A DNA stretch of 64,000 nucleotides from Osedax fenrisi (lineage: Eukaryota; Annelida; Polychaeta; Sabellida; Siboglinidae), in assembly GCA_964019155.1 (NCBI GenBank), contig OZ025242.1, positions 68,706,540-68,770,539 on the forward strand, given 5' to 3'. The notes below the pieces were generated by a model that did no database searches, was not told the DNA's origin, and saw nothing but the letters and a program-made list of their open reading frames with translations. Position numbers and translations under genes: made by a program. Of this stretch, positions 49,907 to 61,194 are shown piece after piece (the first letter of the stretch is position 1; every line of letters begins with the position of its first letter).

Positions 49907-50170
49907 TATGTGGCCTAGTTGGTTAAGGCGTCAGTAATACATATTGTAGGATGCGGGTTCAAGCCCCGTCCGGATCAATACACTAGGTTTCAAATAATAT
50001 TTAAAAGTGATCTTATATAATTGTGTATATAATGATCGGCTCTCGTTAAAAGCACGAATGCCTTAATACGAGAGCGGCTTCGAAGGGACATTAGAGCCAT
50101 AGGGTTATAAGTGAAAACTTCATCTAAGTCACTCGATGGGACGAAAGGACTTTTAAAAAAAACAATCAGA
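49907..50170 (+). repeat. tRNA-derived SINE, full length
   Basis: Best plus-strand copy. A box TGGCCTAGTTGG at 49911-49922, B box GGTTCAAGCCC at about 49956-49966, then the body (AAGTGATCTTATATAATTGT, GAGAGCGGCTTCGAAGGGAC, GGTTATAAGTGAAAACTTCA, GATGGGACGAAAGGACT) and an A-rich AACAATC tail. The tRNA-like part is about 70 bp and the body about 190 bp. Confidence 0.88.
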
Positions 50171-50174
50171 ATAA

Positions 50175-51060
50175 CTTTAGTCATATATGAATACATAGAT
50201 ATACATATATGTAGATGTCTGCACGACTGTTTATGATAACAATAGATGCATTGTAAGCGTTACGCACACACATATAATGCTATAGCACTATAGTGTATAC
50301 TGCAACATGAGATAATAACATGGCAACACAACTGTATCCGATAATATTCTTAACGAAATACTTGAAGTTATAACTCGAATTATGACTAACCACTAATAAC
50401 ATATGCTTACAACTTATAACACGACTAATTATAAAATAGTTATATCAAAATTTATATTATCTTAATGTAAAATAAATTAGTATATTTCATAATATATACG
50501 CACACACACATATATATATACATATATATCTTACATAATCTCCATGACATAACAACTCCATCTAGAAATATAACTTTTATTTTGTTCGTATACATTTACA
50601 ATTAAATAATTAATAATTAAATATATAACGAATGCTCACTTTAACACAACTAGAAGTCGGCATCGTGTAACTTTACTTCACATTTAGACACCGTCGCGCA
50701 CTTTTCGCGTTCACTCATGCGTATCATTAATAATAGGCATCCACCAGCGAGTCGGTTATTGTATTCAATATGTATTCAATATGTGATTATAATGATGTTC
50801 ACAAGGGTCTGGTACATACACCCTAACGGCTGATCTCCAAGCATACATACCGGGACACGATGTTACGATGAAGCGGTAGTGGTGTAGTATTTATGGGCGT
50901 GGCTAAAAATAGCTGGCGAACTAGATCTAATCGACTAACTAACGGTGTTCAGAAGAATACGATATATATTTTTTTTTAGTATCTTATTGAGGAAGAAAAC
51001 AAAAAGAAAGAAAGAAAATATAAATAAAGAAAATATACTTCACTCAATAAATGGCTATTC
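50175..51060. other. Upstream flank of the second cyclase gene
   Basis: AT-rich with a mixed block at 50640-50950; an A/G-rich run (AAAGAAAGAAAGAAAAT) at 51000-51020. No gene seen. Confidence 0.5.
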
Positions 51061-51099
51061 TATTCTACTTTATATAAAGAGATGATATAGGATATATAG

Positions 51100-51640
51100 C
51101 TAGCGAAGTCTCGATCCCAGAAATAAACGAATATCGGCATCCGGTAGGGATACGGAACACCGGTAGCGAGTCATCGCTGCGAGTACGCGTGCGTCGTGTA
51201 CGCGTGCGTTGCGTGTGTATCGCGCGCTCGCTCCGTCGTAAAAGCGACGCTCGAAGTTCTCTCGGCGCGGACGATAAATTGCGCGAGATGATGCCGCTGC
51301 CGGTGATTGATTGGTCGCGCGAGATCTCGCCGCTACTATCTCTAGCGTCGTTGTCGTCCGTCACGGAACCGGTCTAAGGGCGACTCGGGGGGCGGGCGCT
51401 CGCGACCCACTCGCTCCGATTCCGGGCAGAACTTCGCACGCGCGCGCCAGAGTGAACATCTCCTGCTACCAGCTTCATTACATCTCCTGCGAATATGCGT
51501 TAAACGATGCCGACCGTATACAAGGATACATACGTTACACATACGACCAGTACTACCAATACCGCTACTACTACTACTACTACCTCTACTACCTCAGTAG
51601 GCGATTACCATTACCGGAGTTCGGGCGTACCGGCAAGTTC
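51100..51640 (+). promoter_or_regulatory. CpG-rich 5' region of the second adenylyl cyclase
   Basis: Strikingly CpG-rich for this window (CGCGCGCTCGCTCCG, GCGCGAGATCTCGCC and similar). The cyclase frame is open back to a stop at 51308-51310 but has no ATG before 51641; other frames carry upstream ATGs (51289-51292 region). A run of TAC codons lies at 51550-51590. I take it as promoter plus 5' leader. Confidence 0.5.
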
Positions 51641-52304
51641 ATGACGCAAGTTCACCCGTCCGTGAAGGTCGTCACCTCTAGCGCGGATACCGCCGACGTA
51701 GGACGAAAGCGAGGACGCGCTCGTAAGGTATCGTGGAACGCCGACTCGTGTCAGGTGACATGCGCCGAAGATCTCCCAACCCTAACCACGAGAAGGAGCG
51801 TTTCTAATACGCCCACCGCCGAAACCACACCCCCCGCTGCTCCAGCCGCTGCTCCCGCCGCTGAACGAGGTCGAATAGCCGTCACAATGCTACGCTGGTA
51901 CAACGGGCTCGACTCTCCGGCTCGCACGACCGTCACCACTTTGTTCCATCATACTCGCGGCTTCTTCAGCTCGAAGCGTTTCAAGAACAACGGCCTAGAA
52001 CTGCTGTACGAGCGTTACTTCTACAAGCTTAACCGGTGGTGTTGCTTCAACCTACTGGTCAACCTACTGGCCGCGTCGCTGTTCACCATGATCTGCCACG
52101 TGATCACGCACATCAATGACTCATCGTTCGTGAAGCTGTTGGTGTGCAGCGTGGTGATAATGACCGACTGCCTGATGATTGGCCTAGCCATTAAGATATC
52201 GAAGACGGCTAATCTGAACCGACTGTGCTACGGACTGATTCTGTTGTCGGCGTCGCTGATATTCGTGGTGTGCTATTTCCCCGACGAGAAGAATACCCCG
52301 GCGG
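51641..52304 (+). CDS. Adenylyl cyclase, first coding exon (N-terminus and helices 1-3)
   Basis: 221 codons plus one base from the first in-frame ATG (MTQVHPSVKVVTSSADTAD) to a GTTAGT donor. A basic cytoplasmic N-terminus with an Ala/Pro run (residues about 60-80) is followed by LELLYERYFYKLNRWC, very close to the (K)LExLYQRYFxxxNQ motif before helix 1 of ADCY5/6-type cyclases. Three hydrophobic segments follow: LLVNLLAASLFTMICHVI, FVKLLVCSVVIMTDCLMIGL and LILLSASLIFVVCYF. The rest of the gene should lie to the right of the window or in distant exons; none was found up to 64 kb. It is on the opposite strand to the 13-30 kb cyclase, so it is a separate gene or one arm of a rearrangement. Confidence 0.8.
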
Positions 52305-52455
52305 GTTAGTGACGGCGTTAAGGTCGAGGTGGAGTGTGTGGGTGTGTGTGTGGGTTAGTGACGGCGTTAAGGTCGGGGTGGAGTGTGTGGGTGTGTGTGT
52401 GGGTTAGTGACGGCGTTAAGGTCGGGGTGGAGTGTGTGGGTGGTAGTGTGTGGGT
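52305..52455 (+). repeat. 49-bp tandem repeat carrying the splice donor
   Basis: The unit beginning GTTAGTGACGGCGTTAAGGT starts at 52305, 52354 and 52403, so the donor of the preceding exon is the first base of the array and is present three times. It is followed by (GT)n/GTGTGTGGG sequence to about 52600. Confidence 0.9.
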
Positions 52456-52639
52456 GTGGGTGGAGTATGTGGGTGTGTGTGAGTTTGTGTGACTTAATGT
52501 GTGGGTGTGTGTGGAGTGTGTGGGTGTGTGTGTGGGTGTGGGTGTCGGTGTGTGTGGAGTATGCGGGTGTGTGTGCCTTAGTGCGTGGGTGTGTTGGTAT
52601 GCGGTGAAGTGTAATGTACGAGTGTTTGCAGTAGAGGGG

Positions 52640-53260
52640 GATAGTAGGGGTATATTCGGTGGAGAGAAGTTTGCAATTTTGTACGGTGGAGGGGAGTGTG
52701 TGACAGAGTGTGCGGTAGTATGAAGTGTGCGAATATGTACGGTGGACGGAAGTGTGTGACTTGCTATAGCACTAACTTCTACCGCACACAATACTATACT
52801 ATATTATACACCTGTAAACCTTTAAACCAATGGTTTTAGCAGTTATTTTATGTATTTATCTGGCAGACGTGCAATGCGATTATATTTAATTAGAACGACT
52901 AAAAATATACGTTTTAAACTATTTTAAATACAGTTTCCGAAATAGTTAACGTAAGCGGAAGAGAATAGCACGGGTAGGTATAGAGTACGAGTGTGTGTGT
53001 GTGCGGCGGAGTGGAGTAACGCACGTGTGCGGGTATTACTAGTAACACGTGCTAACAAGGACATAACCTCCCAACCTCCTCATCGCAATGTTCACAATTA
53101 TTATTGATATATTACCTGTCTTATACGATATAGCTAAAGCTATAGCTTTCACCTGCAACGTTGTGATTCACAGTTTTACTTAATGAATGTTTATACATTT
53201 ATGTTTATACATCGTTTACACGTATCTACATTATATACGCATTCATTAAGTATACACTGT
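52640..53260. other. Intron-like stretch
   Basis: Mixed composition with GTGTGTG runs; no exon recognised. Confidence 0.45.
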
Positions 53261-53264
53261 ATAT

Positions 53265-53515
53265 TGTACAGTAAGCCGGTTCAGTTTTTACAGATATTGA
53301 TAATCAAGATAGCATTTAATATATTGAGTATTTCTGTCGCAATTTCTGTTTTATGGTATATTTTTATTTATTTTATAAGCAGTATTTTACCTTCACCAGA
53401 GCTTTTAAAAATACTTATAAATATTTTAATATAGAAAAAATACTGCTATATAATATATGTAATTAACGTTTACAAAAATGTACCAATCTGAACCGGTTTA
53501 TTATACAGTGTACAA
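53265..53515. mobile_element. Small element with inverted ends, about 250 bp
   Basis: GTACAGTAAGCCGGTTCAG at the left and CTGAACCGGTTTATTATACAGT at the right are imperfect inverted ends. The interior is AT-rich and holds a hydrophobic open stretch (FLQILIIKIAFNILSISVAI). Target duplication not clear. Confidence 0.4.
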
Positions 53516-53641
53516 TGTACACTGTACACTGTGACTCACCGTAACTGTGTACTATATCGTGATATGTCTACAGTGAGGTAGTGACTCACCGTAGCTGTAA
53601 CTAGTTGCGTAGTGTACACCGTAAACCGGTGACTGTACGCA

Positions 53642-54763
53642 ATGATGTGGCACTGTGTAGTGGGCTTGATAGTATACTATTTAAGTTCAAAGTTCAGGGG
53701 TCAGAAGTTCCGAACAAATATATTGTCCTGTGATTGTACTAGGATAATATTTAACATTGCGGAGATAGCTAAGGATTATGCTAGGATAATATTTAACATT
53801 GCGGAGATAGCTAAGGATTATGCTAGAATAATATTTAACATTACGGAGATAGCTAAGGATTATGCTAGGATAATATTTAACATTGCGGAGATAGCTAAGG
53901 ATTATGCTAGGATAATATTTAACATTGCGGAGATAGCTAAGGATTATGCTAGAATAATATTTAACATTACGGTGATAGCTAAGGATTATGCTAGGATAAT
54001 AGTTATCATTGCGGAGATAGCTAAGGATTATGCTAGGATAATATTTAACATTACGGAGATAGCTAAGGATTATGCTAGGATAATAGTTATCATTGCGGAG
54101 ATAGCTAAGGATTATGCTAGGATAATATTTAACATTACGGAGATAGCTAAGGATTATGCTAGGATAATATTTAACATTGCGGAGATAGCTAAGGATTATG
54201 CTAGAATAATATTTAACATTACGGAGATAGCTAAGGATTATGCTAGGATAATAGTTATCATTGCGGAGATAGCTAAGGATTATTCTAGGATAATATTTAA
54301 CATTACGGAGATAGCTAAGGATTATGCTAGAATAATATTTAACATTACGGAGATAGCTAAGGATTATGCTAGAATAATATTTAACATTACGGAGATAGCT
54401 AAGGATTATGCTAGGATAATAGTTATCATTGCGGAGATAGATAAGGATTATGCTAGGATAATATTTAACATTACGGAGATAGCTAAGGATTATGCTAGAA
54501 TAATATTTAACATTACGGAGATAGCTAAGGATTATGCTAGGATAATAGTTATCATTGCGGAGATAGCTAAGGATTATGCTAGGATAATATTTAACATTAC
54601 GGAGATAGCTAAGGATTATGCAAGAATAATATTTAACATTAAGGAGATAGCTAAGGATTGTGCTAGGACAATATTTAACATTAAGGAGATAGCTAAGGAT
54701 TGTCGTAGGCTAATTTTCGGACGATGTATTTCCGCAGAACAAATGCCCCTGGTTCTGAAATAA
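53642..54763 (+). CDS. ORF over a 23-copy 42-bp array (14-residue repeat protein?)
   Basis: ATG to TAA, 373 codons. A 32-residue unique start (MMWHCVVGLIVYYLSSKFRG) is followed by 23 units of 14 residues, ARIIFNIAEIAKDY, at 53738-54703, and a unique end CRRLIFGRCISAEQMPLVLK. Variation is limited to a few positions (A/T, FN/VI). The unit is a multiple of three and amphipathic, but a stop-free 42-bp satellite gives an open frame automatically, and changes are not biased to silent sites. Protein status is therefore doubtful; the array itself is certain. Confidence 0.3.
   Translation: MMWHCVVGLIVYYLSSKFRGQKFRTNILSCDCTRIIFNIAEIAKDYARIIFNIAEIAKDYARIIFNITEIAKDYARIIFNIAEIAKDYARIIFNIAEIAKDYARIIFNITVIAKDYARIIVIIAEIAKDYARIIFNITEIAKDYARIIVIIAEIAKDYARIIFNITEIAKDYARIIFNIAEIAKDYARIIFNITEIAKDYARIIVIIAEIAKDYSRIIFNITEIAKDYARIIFNITEIAKDYARIIFNITEIAKDYARIIVIIAEIDKDYARIIFNITEIAKDYARIIFNITEIAKDYARIIVIIAEIAKDYARIIFNITEIAKDYARIIFNIKEIAKDCARTIFNIKEIAKDCRRLIFGRCISAEQMPLVLK
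53738..54703. repeat. 42-bp minisatellite, 23 copies
   Basis: Unit GCTAGGATAATATTTAACAT followed by TGCGGAGATAGCTAAGGATT and AT. Variant units with AGTTATC in place of ATTTAAC recur at intervals, suggesting higher-order duplication. Confidence 0.97.
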
Positions 54764-54834
54764 AGCCGATGAAATTGCGCGAATTACATCGTATTGCGAA
54801 GTGCGAGTGATATTTAAGTAGTACGCGTGGAGTG

Positions 54835-54945
54835 CTAGTGCAGATTAGCAACATGCACTGGTCATCACTGGTCAGTACACTGGTCAATACTGGTCATCAC
54901 TGGTCAGTACAGTGGTCAGTACAGTGGTCAGTACGACCGAGTAAG
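54835..54945. repeat. CTGGTCA tandem repeat
   Basis: Irregular repeats of CACTGGTCA(T/G)TACAGTGGTCAGTA type. Confidence 0.8.
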
Positions 54946-55114
54946 AGTGACCACGTGATATCACGTGACATCGATGCGGCGCACGTGTTGTCAATGAGTG
55001 GCGTTGTGGTATGGAGGTCGTGTGCTTCGTGTCCTTGCTCTACGTAGTACTAAGCGATATATAGGACATATTACTAGTAATGGTATAGCGGTGGCAGTAT
55101 ATTGTTACCACTAA

Positions 55115-55385
55115 CTCACCTCTACCACTACCACCACCACCACCACCACCACCACTACCACTACCACCACCACCACCACCACCACTAGCACCACCACCAC
55201 TAGTACCACAACCACTACCACTACTACCACTACCACCACCACTACCACCACTACCAACACCACTACCACTACCACCACCACCACCACCACCACCACCACT
55301 AGCACCACCACCACCACCACCACTAGCACCACTACCACCACTACCACCACCACCACTACAACCATCACCACTAGCACCATCATAT
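55115..55385. repeat. (ACC/ACT)n trinucleotide repeat
   Basis: About 270 bases of CCA/CTA triplets. Frames on both strands stay open as low-complexity Gly, Val or Thr runs; I do not regard them as genes. Confidence 0.95.
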
Positions 55386-55502
55386 AAGCAGGGCACTCTT
55401 ACCACTAACGTCACTACCACTAGAAGTGTAGTATTATGTAATATCCGATGTGAAATGTCTGAAGAAAATGTAATTAATTATCACTATTAATCTTATATGT
55501 AC

Positions 55503-55506
<4 letters not shown>

Positions 55507-55545
<39 letters not shown>
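55507..55545. repeat. (TA)n microsatellite
   Basis: About 39 bases of TA; another run lies at 55565-55580. Confidence 0.9.
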
Positions 55546-55548
<3 letters not shown>

Positions 55549-55849
55549 GTATAAATATGTATTTATATATATATATATATGTATATGTATATAAATAAGT
55601 TTATATTAAAGCTATATTATCTACTAATGATAATTTATAACCGTACAAAGTTATTAATTATACGAAAATATGTCGCGTTTCAATTGTTGATAATACATAC
55701 GTAATATGCGAGATTACGTGCAAGTAGTGTATGCAAGCATACGACCATCGATCGTTTATGTGTAGGTATACATATGTACATACATGTATGTATGTACAGC
55801 TTATGTTATGTGTAAATGTTACACAAACACATACACATACACACATAAA

Positions 55850-56117
55850 TATATATATATATATATATAATAAATTTACTTTTTAAGATATACACATGTT
55901 ATATTTACATATTCGCAAGTAAATTACATATGCAAAGATCGCTTAGTTAATAATTTGAATATGTGATTGTAGTTTTATTTATAAGATTTATTGTTCATAT
56001 ATTTATTGTTCATATATTCATTGTGACATTATATATGTAAATGTGAATATTATACAATGTCACAATAAATATAAGAACAATACATAAATTACCTTAAATA
56101 TTGCAATACATCTAATT

Positions 56118-56159
<42 letters not shown>

Positions 56160-56620
56160 ATATATATAATATATATATATATCATATATATATATATATT
56201 ATGTAATACACTATATGATGACCTCATATCATGTTTAATTATAATTAGGAACGCGGCCTTATAGTGGTAATGGTATACCCTATATGCCCTATAGGGCACG
56301 ACTTCTGTGCGTATAGGGCATTACCCACACCCGTGTACGTATGTTCTCCTGAGACCCACACGCACACACAGGTGATCACTGTATCGTCACGCTTCACTGA
56401 GCACCATGTATCGTACCCGTGCGTGTTAAGCCTTTACCACCGCATCAATGCGTATAATCTATTTGTATCGTCATTTGGTTAATGTTACTGTTATGGTTAT
56501 TGTTATTGTGGTGGATACCTTTCGTAAGTTAACAAATTGAAATTGTATTTGAACTGTATTTGAATTTATTGATTTTATTGATTTCGAAAAAATAATCAAT
56601 ACAATTTATATACTGTTATT
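55850..56620. other. AT-rich stretch with TA arrays and a small hairpin
   Basis: TA arrays at 56120-56200. At 56279-56325 GCCCTATAGGGC and a second TATAGGGCAT form pairable repeats. No gene seen. Confidence 0.5.
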
Positions 56621-56624
56621 TTTA

Positions 56625-56745
56625 ATATTATTGTTATTTTAGTGGAGTCCTTTCATCCCATCCAGAAACTTAGATGAAGTTTTCACTTATAACGAAATAG
56701 CTCTAATATCCCTTCGAAGCCTCTATCTCGTGTTAAGGCGTTATA
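56625..56745 (-). repeat. tRNA-derived SINE, 3' fragment
   Basis: Minus-strand copy with tail AATAACAATAAT, then GGATGAAAGGACTCCACT and AAGTGAAAACTTCATCTAAG. Sequence upstream of the GAGATAGAGGCTTCGAAGGG block does not match. Confidence 0.75.
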
Positions 56746-57268
56746 TGCGTAACTCGATGGTAATAGGTTGGAAGACGTGCTTAGGTAATGGTTTGAAAGT
56801 TGCGACCCATTTATAATACTTTCACTTTTGGTTGATTGGTCGATCGAATGTTCATTTAAATACTTAAATAAATTATAAATGATTTCTCAAAAGAGTATAT
56901 ATATATATATATATTTCTATAGAAATAGAATACTAAAGTGAGTAATACATACATACCATCTAAAATAATAAAATAAACGGTTAATTGTTATACTAGTGAT
57001 AGAATATAATAAGTAATCTACGATAAGAGAGTATGTTCAAATCTTAGCAATGTGACGCGACCTATATAGAGTTAATGGGGTCACTAGGCCATGTTTCATA
57101 CTCGCCAGTTTGGTCAAGTTCATCAACCCATTACATACTTAAAAGTACCATATATGGTATTGGTTAAGTTTACATTTTTACTTTGTTCATTTATTTTGTA
57201 TTATTAAACTATTGTTTCGTATCATTTTGTGTGTATTTAACTTGCAATAAACTATCTATCTATAGATA

Positions 57269-57580
57269 TACCTCTACCTCTAGGCTAACCTTACCGTCTT
57301 TTTATCGTGCTAATCTTTTTATAAGTTAATTAGCGTTATTCGGTCGGCCGATAATCTGCTAGTGAGATATCAGTGGTAGTTATATCTATAAATTACATAC
57401 GTTTACATATATTGTAATATATAAATATTCGTTATGACGATATAACTACCACTGAGATCTCACTAGCAGATTATCGGCCGACCGCATAACGCTAATTAAT
57501 TTATACAAAGATTAGCACGACAAACAAGACTAGCATTGTGGTCCGAGTTAGGGGTAAAGGTTAGCTTAGAGGTAGAGGTT
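57269..57580. mobile_element. Palindromic MITE, about 310 bp
   Basis: Arms pair from CCTCTACCTCTAGGCTAACC at the left to GGTTAGCTTAGAGGTAGAGG at the right, through TCGTGCTAATCTTT, GGTCGGCCGATAATCTGCTA and CAGTGGTAGTTATAT. The centre is about 50 bases of AT. No ORF. Target duplication not resolved. Confidence 0.8.
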
Positions 57581-57849
57581 ACCTAGAGGTCACGCGGTAA
57601 TACTTACGTAATTATGTCGTCGCACAATAGTGTATAAAATAGTTAAATCGAATATTAGTCATATCGGACCATTTAATTTAGGACCACTTACACAACACGT
57701 ACATATTTCACCAAGTGAATTGTTATACAGTACGAATGTTCCCGATACGAAATTACCTGTATCGACATTACTGTCACCAGTTTTATTTCATCATAAAATA
57801 TATCACTATCAAGAATACTGTCCTAAATGTGTACATATATGTATATATG

Positions 57850-58170
57850 GATATATATATATATATAATATAATATAATATATATTATACTATAAAGTGT
57901 TAGAACCCTGTTAGGACCACCTACCGGGTATTCATTACGAGTTCATGTAGGCTACACGGTTTCTGCCATACGTATGCACATGCATGTTAACACAACGACT
58001 ATAGATATTCAGTGCTCATGCATATACGTATTCATACACGCATGGGTTACGTGCGTATAGGCGTACGCGTACAGTGAACGTCGTACACGATGTACCTTCA
58101 TATGCACCTAGATATGCACCTAGATATGTACCTAGATATGTACCTAGATATGTGCCTATTAAGTTGCACA
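57850..58170. other. Non-coding stretch with a 14-bp tandem repeat
   Basis: GCACCTAGATATGT-type units repeat five times at about 58103-58160; nothing else recognised. Confidence 0.6.
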
Positions 58171-58189
58171 CATTCAACCCCAACCTGAC

Positions 58190-59705
58190 TGCGATACACT
58201 CTCTAACTACGTATCAATATCTAAACTTATAATTGTAACTAAACTACTTGAGAAGGTAATCTACAAACAATTAATCCTCTACCTCACTGCCAACAATATA
58301 CTTGATCCTCAACCAAGCGAATTCAGAAAACTCCGCAGTACCGAAACGACTATACTCTCACTACTCAATGACCTACTGAAATCCCTTGACAATGACCTCC
58401 CAACACAACTACTTCATACCTCTCTTCAGAATTTTGCACCATTAACCTAGACTTACTTATCTCCTGATTAAAACTAATTGCACTTGAAGATACTATATTA
58501 CTCTGGTTTTCCAATTACATCACTAACATAACCTACATTACTAAAATTAACAAATCACTATCAATCAAACACAATGTTATCTTTGGAGTACTTCAAGAAT
58601 CATTCCTCTCCCCTATACTCTTCTATATTTACTTACTCCTCATTAGCAAACTTATTAAATCCTTTCCTTCAGTCAAATACAATATTTATGCAGACTACAA
58701 TGAAATGTACGCCGATTGTCACCAATCATCCAATATTCACCTTCAGTCATGTATCACTACTATCAATAACCGGCTTACCAACAACTATTTAACACTTAAC
58801 CCACATAATTAACAAGAGTATTCGTACGTAGATATTACGTACGTAATGCGTTCGTACCTATGAATTGTTCACCTCCGAAATCCCTTCACACAAAATATTC
58901 TCACAAATATAGTTATATAGTCATATCCTAATCCCTCCTTCTACTACATCAAAATATCTAGGCATCCATATTAATAACAAATTAACTCTTTATTAACACA
59001 CATCAACATTAACAGCTTCAATTTTCCACCATTTATTTAATATAAACAAAATACGTCCCTACATAACAACATCCACCACACTAACCATTACCCAGCATTT
59101 AATTCTGTCTCGACTACACTATTGTCTTAACTGCATATCTATACTACTTTTGTCTCACAATAAATACTTTACAACCATCGACCGTTTAACTAACATATCA
59201 CTTAGACTAATCTACCGACTAAAAAACTGACTAAACTACAACTTAACTGGCCATCCGCAAAAAAAGTAGATCAACTTAAATTAATATCCATTTATCTACT
59301 GACTAAACAACCTGATTACCATTATCGAATAATTTCTCTCCGTACTGCACCACGCCACCTACGATCCTCTAACTATACGGTCCTGACTGAACCATCCTTT
59401 CGCCGGAAAACACGTGGGAAGCGTCGCTACTATGTTTGCGTCAGCCTCCTTAGGAATCAACTCCCTCCATCCCTCGAAACCATCAATACATCATCGACCA
59501 CCTTCAAACATAAACTAAAGAAGTACCTTCTTGTTAATTATATCTGAACTTCAAATACATTTGTTTTCGCCGCGTTGTACACTTGTCTGTATTAATTATT
59601 ACATTTATTTATTGTTTTTTTATAATATATTATTGTCAAACTATAATAATTATATAATTGAATTAGTGTTTAAATAAAATCATCATTATCATAATCATCA
59701 TCATC
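58190..59705 (+). mobile_element. Non-LTR retrotransposon (CR1/L2-like) with RT domain, degraded
   Basis: The fullest LINE in the window. Plus-strand pieces in order: TKLLEKVIYKQLILYLTANN and ILDPQPSEFRKLRSTETTIL (RT motifs of the KxxExxxxxxL..QxGFRxxxST type), then IKHNVIFGVLQESFLSPILF (normally GVPQGSVLGPLLF), YNIYADYNEMY (normally YADDTQLY), and the tail TKQPDYHYRIISL, SNYTVLTEPSFRRKTRGKRR, YYVCVSLLRNQLPPSLET, TFKHKLKKYL. It ends with AATAAAATCATCATTATC and an (ATC)n tail. The catalytic YADD is lost and stops are frequent. Confidence 0.85.
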
Positions 59706-59709
59706 ATCA

Positions 59710-60105
59710 TATATATATATAAATATATTTAATTGAATGTATGTTATTAATTAGAAATAACGTAATATATTAATAATATTAAAATACACATGCGTTCTTT
59801 AAGTTAATGACACGTAGTTAAGCATGCATCGCCAGCCCGTCAGTCCAGTACTGCTGCTATAGCCTAGAGAGTACACGGCTGCAGCAGCATCCATTACCAC
59901 GGTAGTTAACCATAACACACGAGAGACACACGAGAGTGACACGCGAGTGACACGAGAGTGACACGAGAGTGGCGCGCGCGTGTGTGGTATAGTTTTACAG
60001 AAATAATGTATATATATACATATCATCCGATATAAACATTAAGACATATATGTACATGCAATCATAAACCGTAAGACAAAGTAGACAAATAGACAAATAT
60101 ACGCA

Positions 60106-60147
<42 letters not shown>

Positions 60148-61190
60148 CAATACAATATCTTCCAATGATTCTCCCTGACGATGTTATCTATATATATAGA
60201 CTGACGTAATACATGTGAGCCGCACACGTGATATGTATTACACCACGTGACCCTCTGCCAGATGTTAGACTTGTACGACGTCCTATCAATAACTGCGAGA
60301 GGCTGCCCCCGGAGTAAACAATATAAATACAAGTCGCGTGTTTTTTTCTAGTAATGTTTGTCTTCGATATATATTCTAAGGTCGTAAATACGGAAATATT
60401 CAAGAATCTATACTCTTTCGAACATAATTTAATGTGTCGCTACTTCTGACAATATAGGGCATATTGTGTCGGTTGCGATATCGCGGTATCAAAGTACACG
60501 CGAGTATCCTTGTCCTTGTATACATAGAACATATCAATTTCGAAGTTCAATTTCGAAGATTAATAATCGTAAGTTCGAAAGTCCGAAAGTACGACCCCAT
60601 TAACTACGTATACCGATAGGCCTGTATAGAATACTTCGTGTAGTGCCTATGTAGCATATCATTCTGTCGACCTGTTTTCATCTTTTTGAGTTCGTTTATA
60701 AATCCAATATATACTTGCATGTATATTGTACGTTCATGGTGTATTTGGTTTTTTTTTTACAAAATAGCTTAATGTTGAATATGAATTAAACTCAACTTCT
60801 AAATATAGCTAGAACATAATCAGTTTTTCTTTCGATGATTTTCGTTGATTATGTCACAATTGTGCCTTGCAATAATGTTAAAAACCTTGATTTTATTGTC
60901 GATGATAACCTAATGTTCTCCGATCAGATGTCTGTAACTAATCGACTAATTATCAATTGTATAAAATATCACAATAAGGAATTTCTTACCTTTTAGAATT
61001 TTTTAAATATTACTAGTAGCTCCTAGTATTAATACTAGTATTAGTTATGTACCGTATACATTATTGTTACTCTCTATATCATGGTTTTTTGCTAATTCTA
61101 CTAACTATAGTTTTATAGTTAACCTATATATATATATATATATATAGGTATAATTATTAGATCATCGATAAAAGATTTACATCGTGTACA
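59710..61190. other. Gene-poor stretch with small repeats
   Basis: GAGAGTGACAC-type short repeats at 59925-59990, (TA)n at 60109-60136, then mixed sequence at 60160-60620 with no reading frame I can assign. Confidence 0.45.
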
Positions 61191-61194
61191 ATTA

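Noticed and set aside
51308..51640. Extended N-terminus of the second cyclase, including a Tyr run
   Set aside because: The frame is open but has no ATG before 51641, and the sequence reads like a CpG-rich leader with a TAC repeat.
52318..52791. 157-codon His/Thr/Pro-rich minus-strand ORF
   Set aside because: It is the complement of a GT-rich minisatellite in the cyclase intron.
55040..55420. Gly/Ser-rich and Val-rich ORFs
   Set aside because: Shadows of the (ACC/ACT)n trinucleotide repeat.
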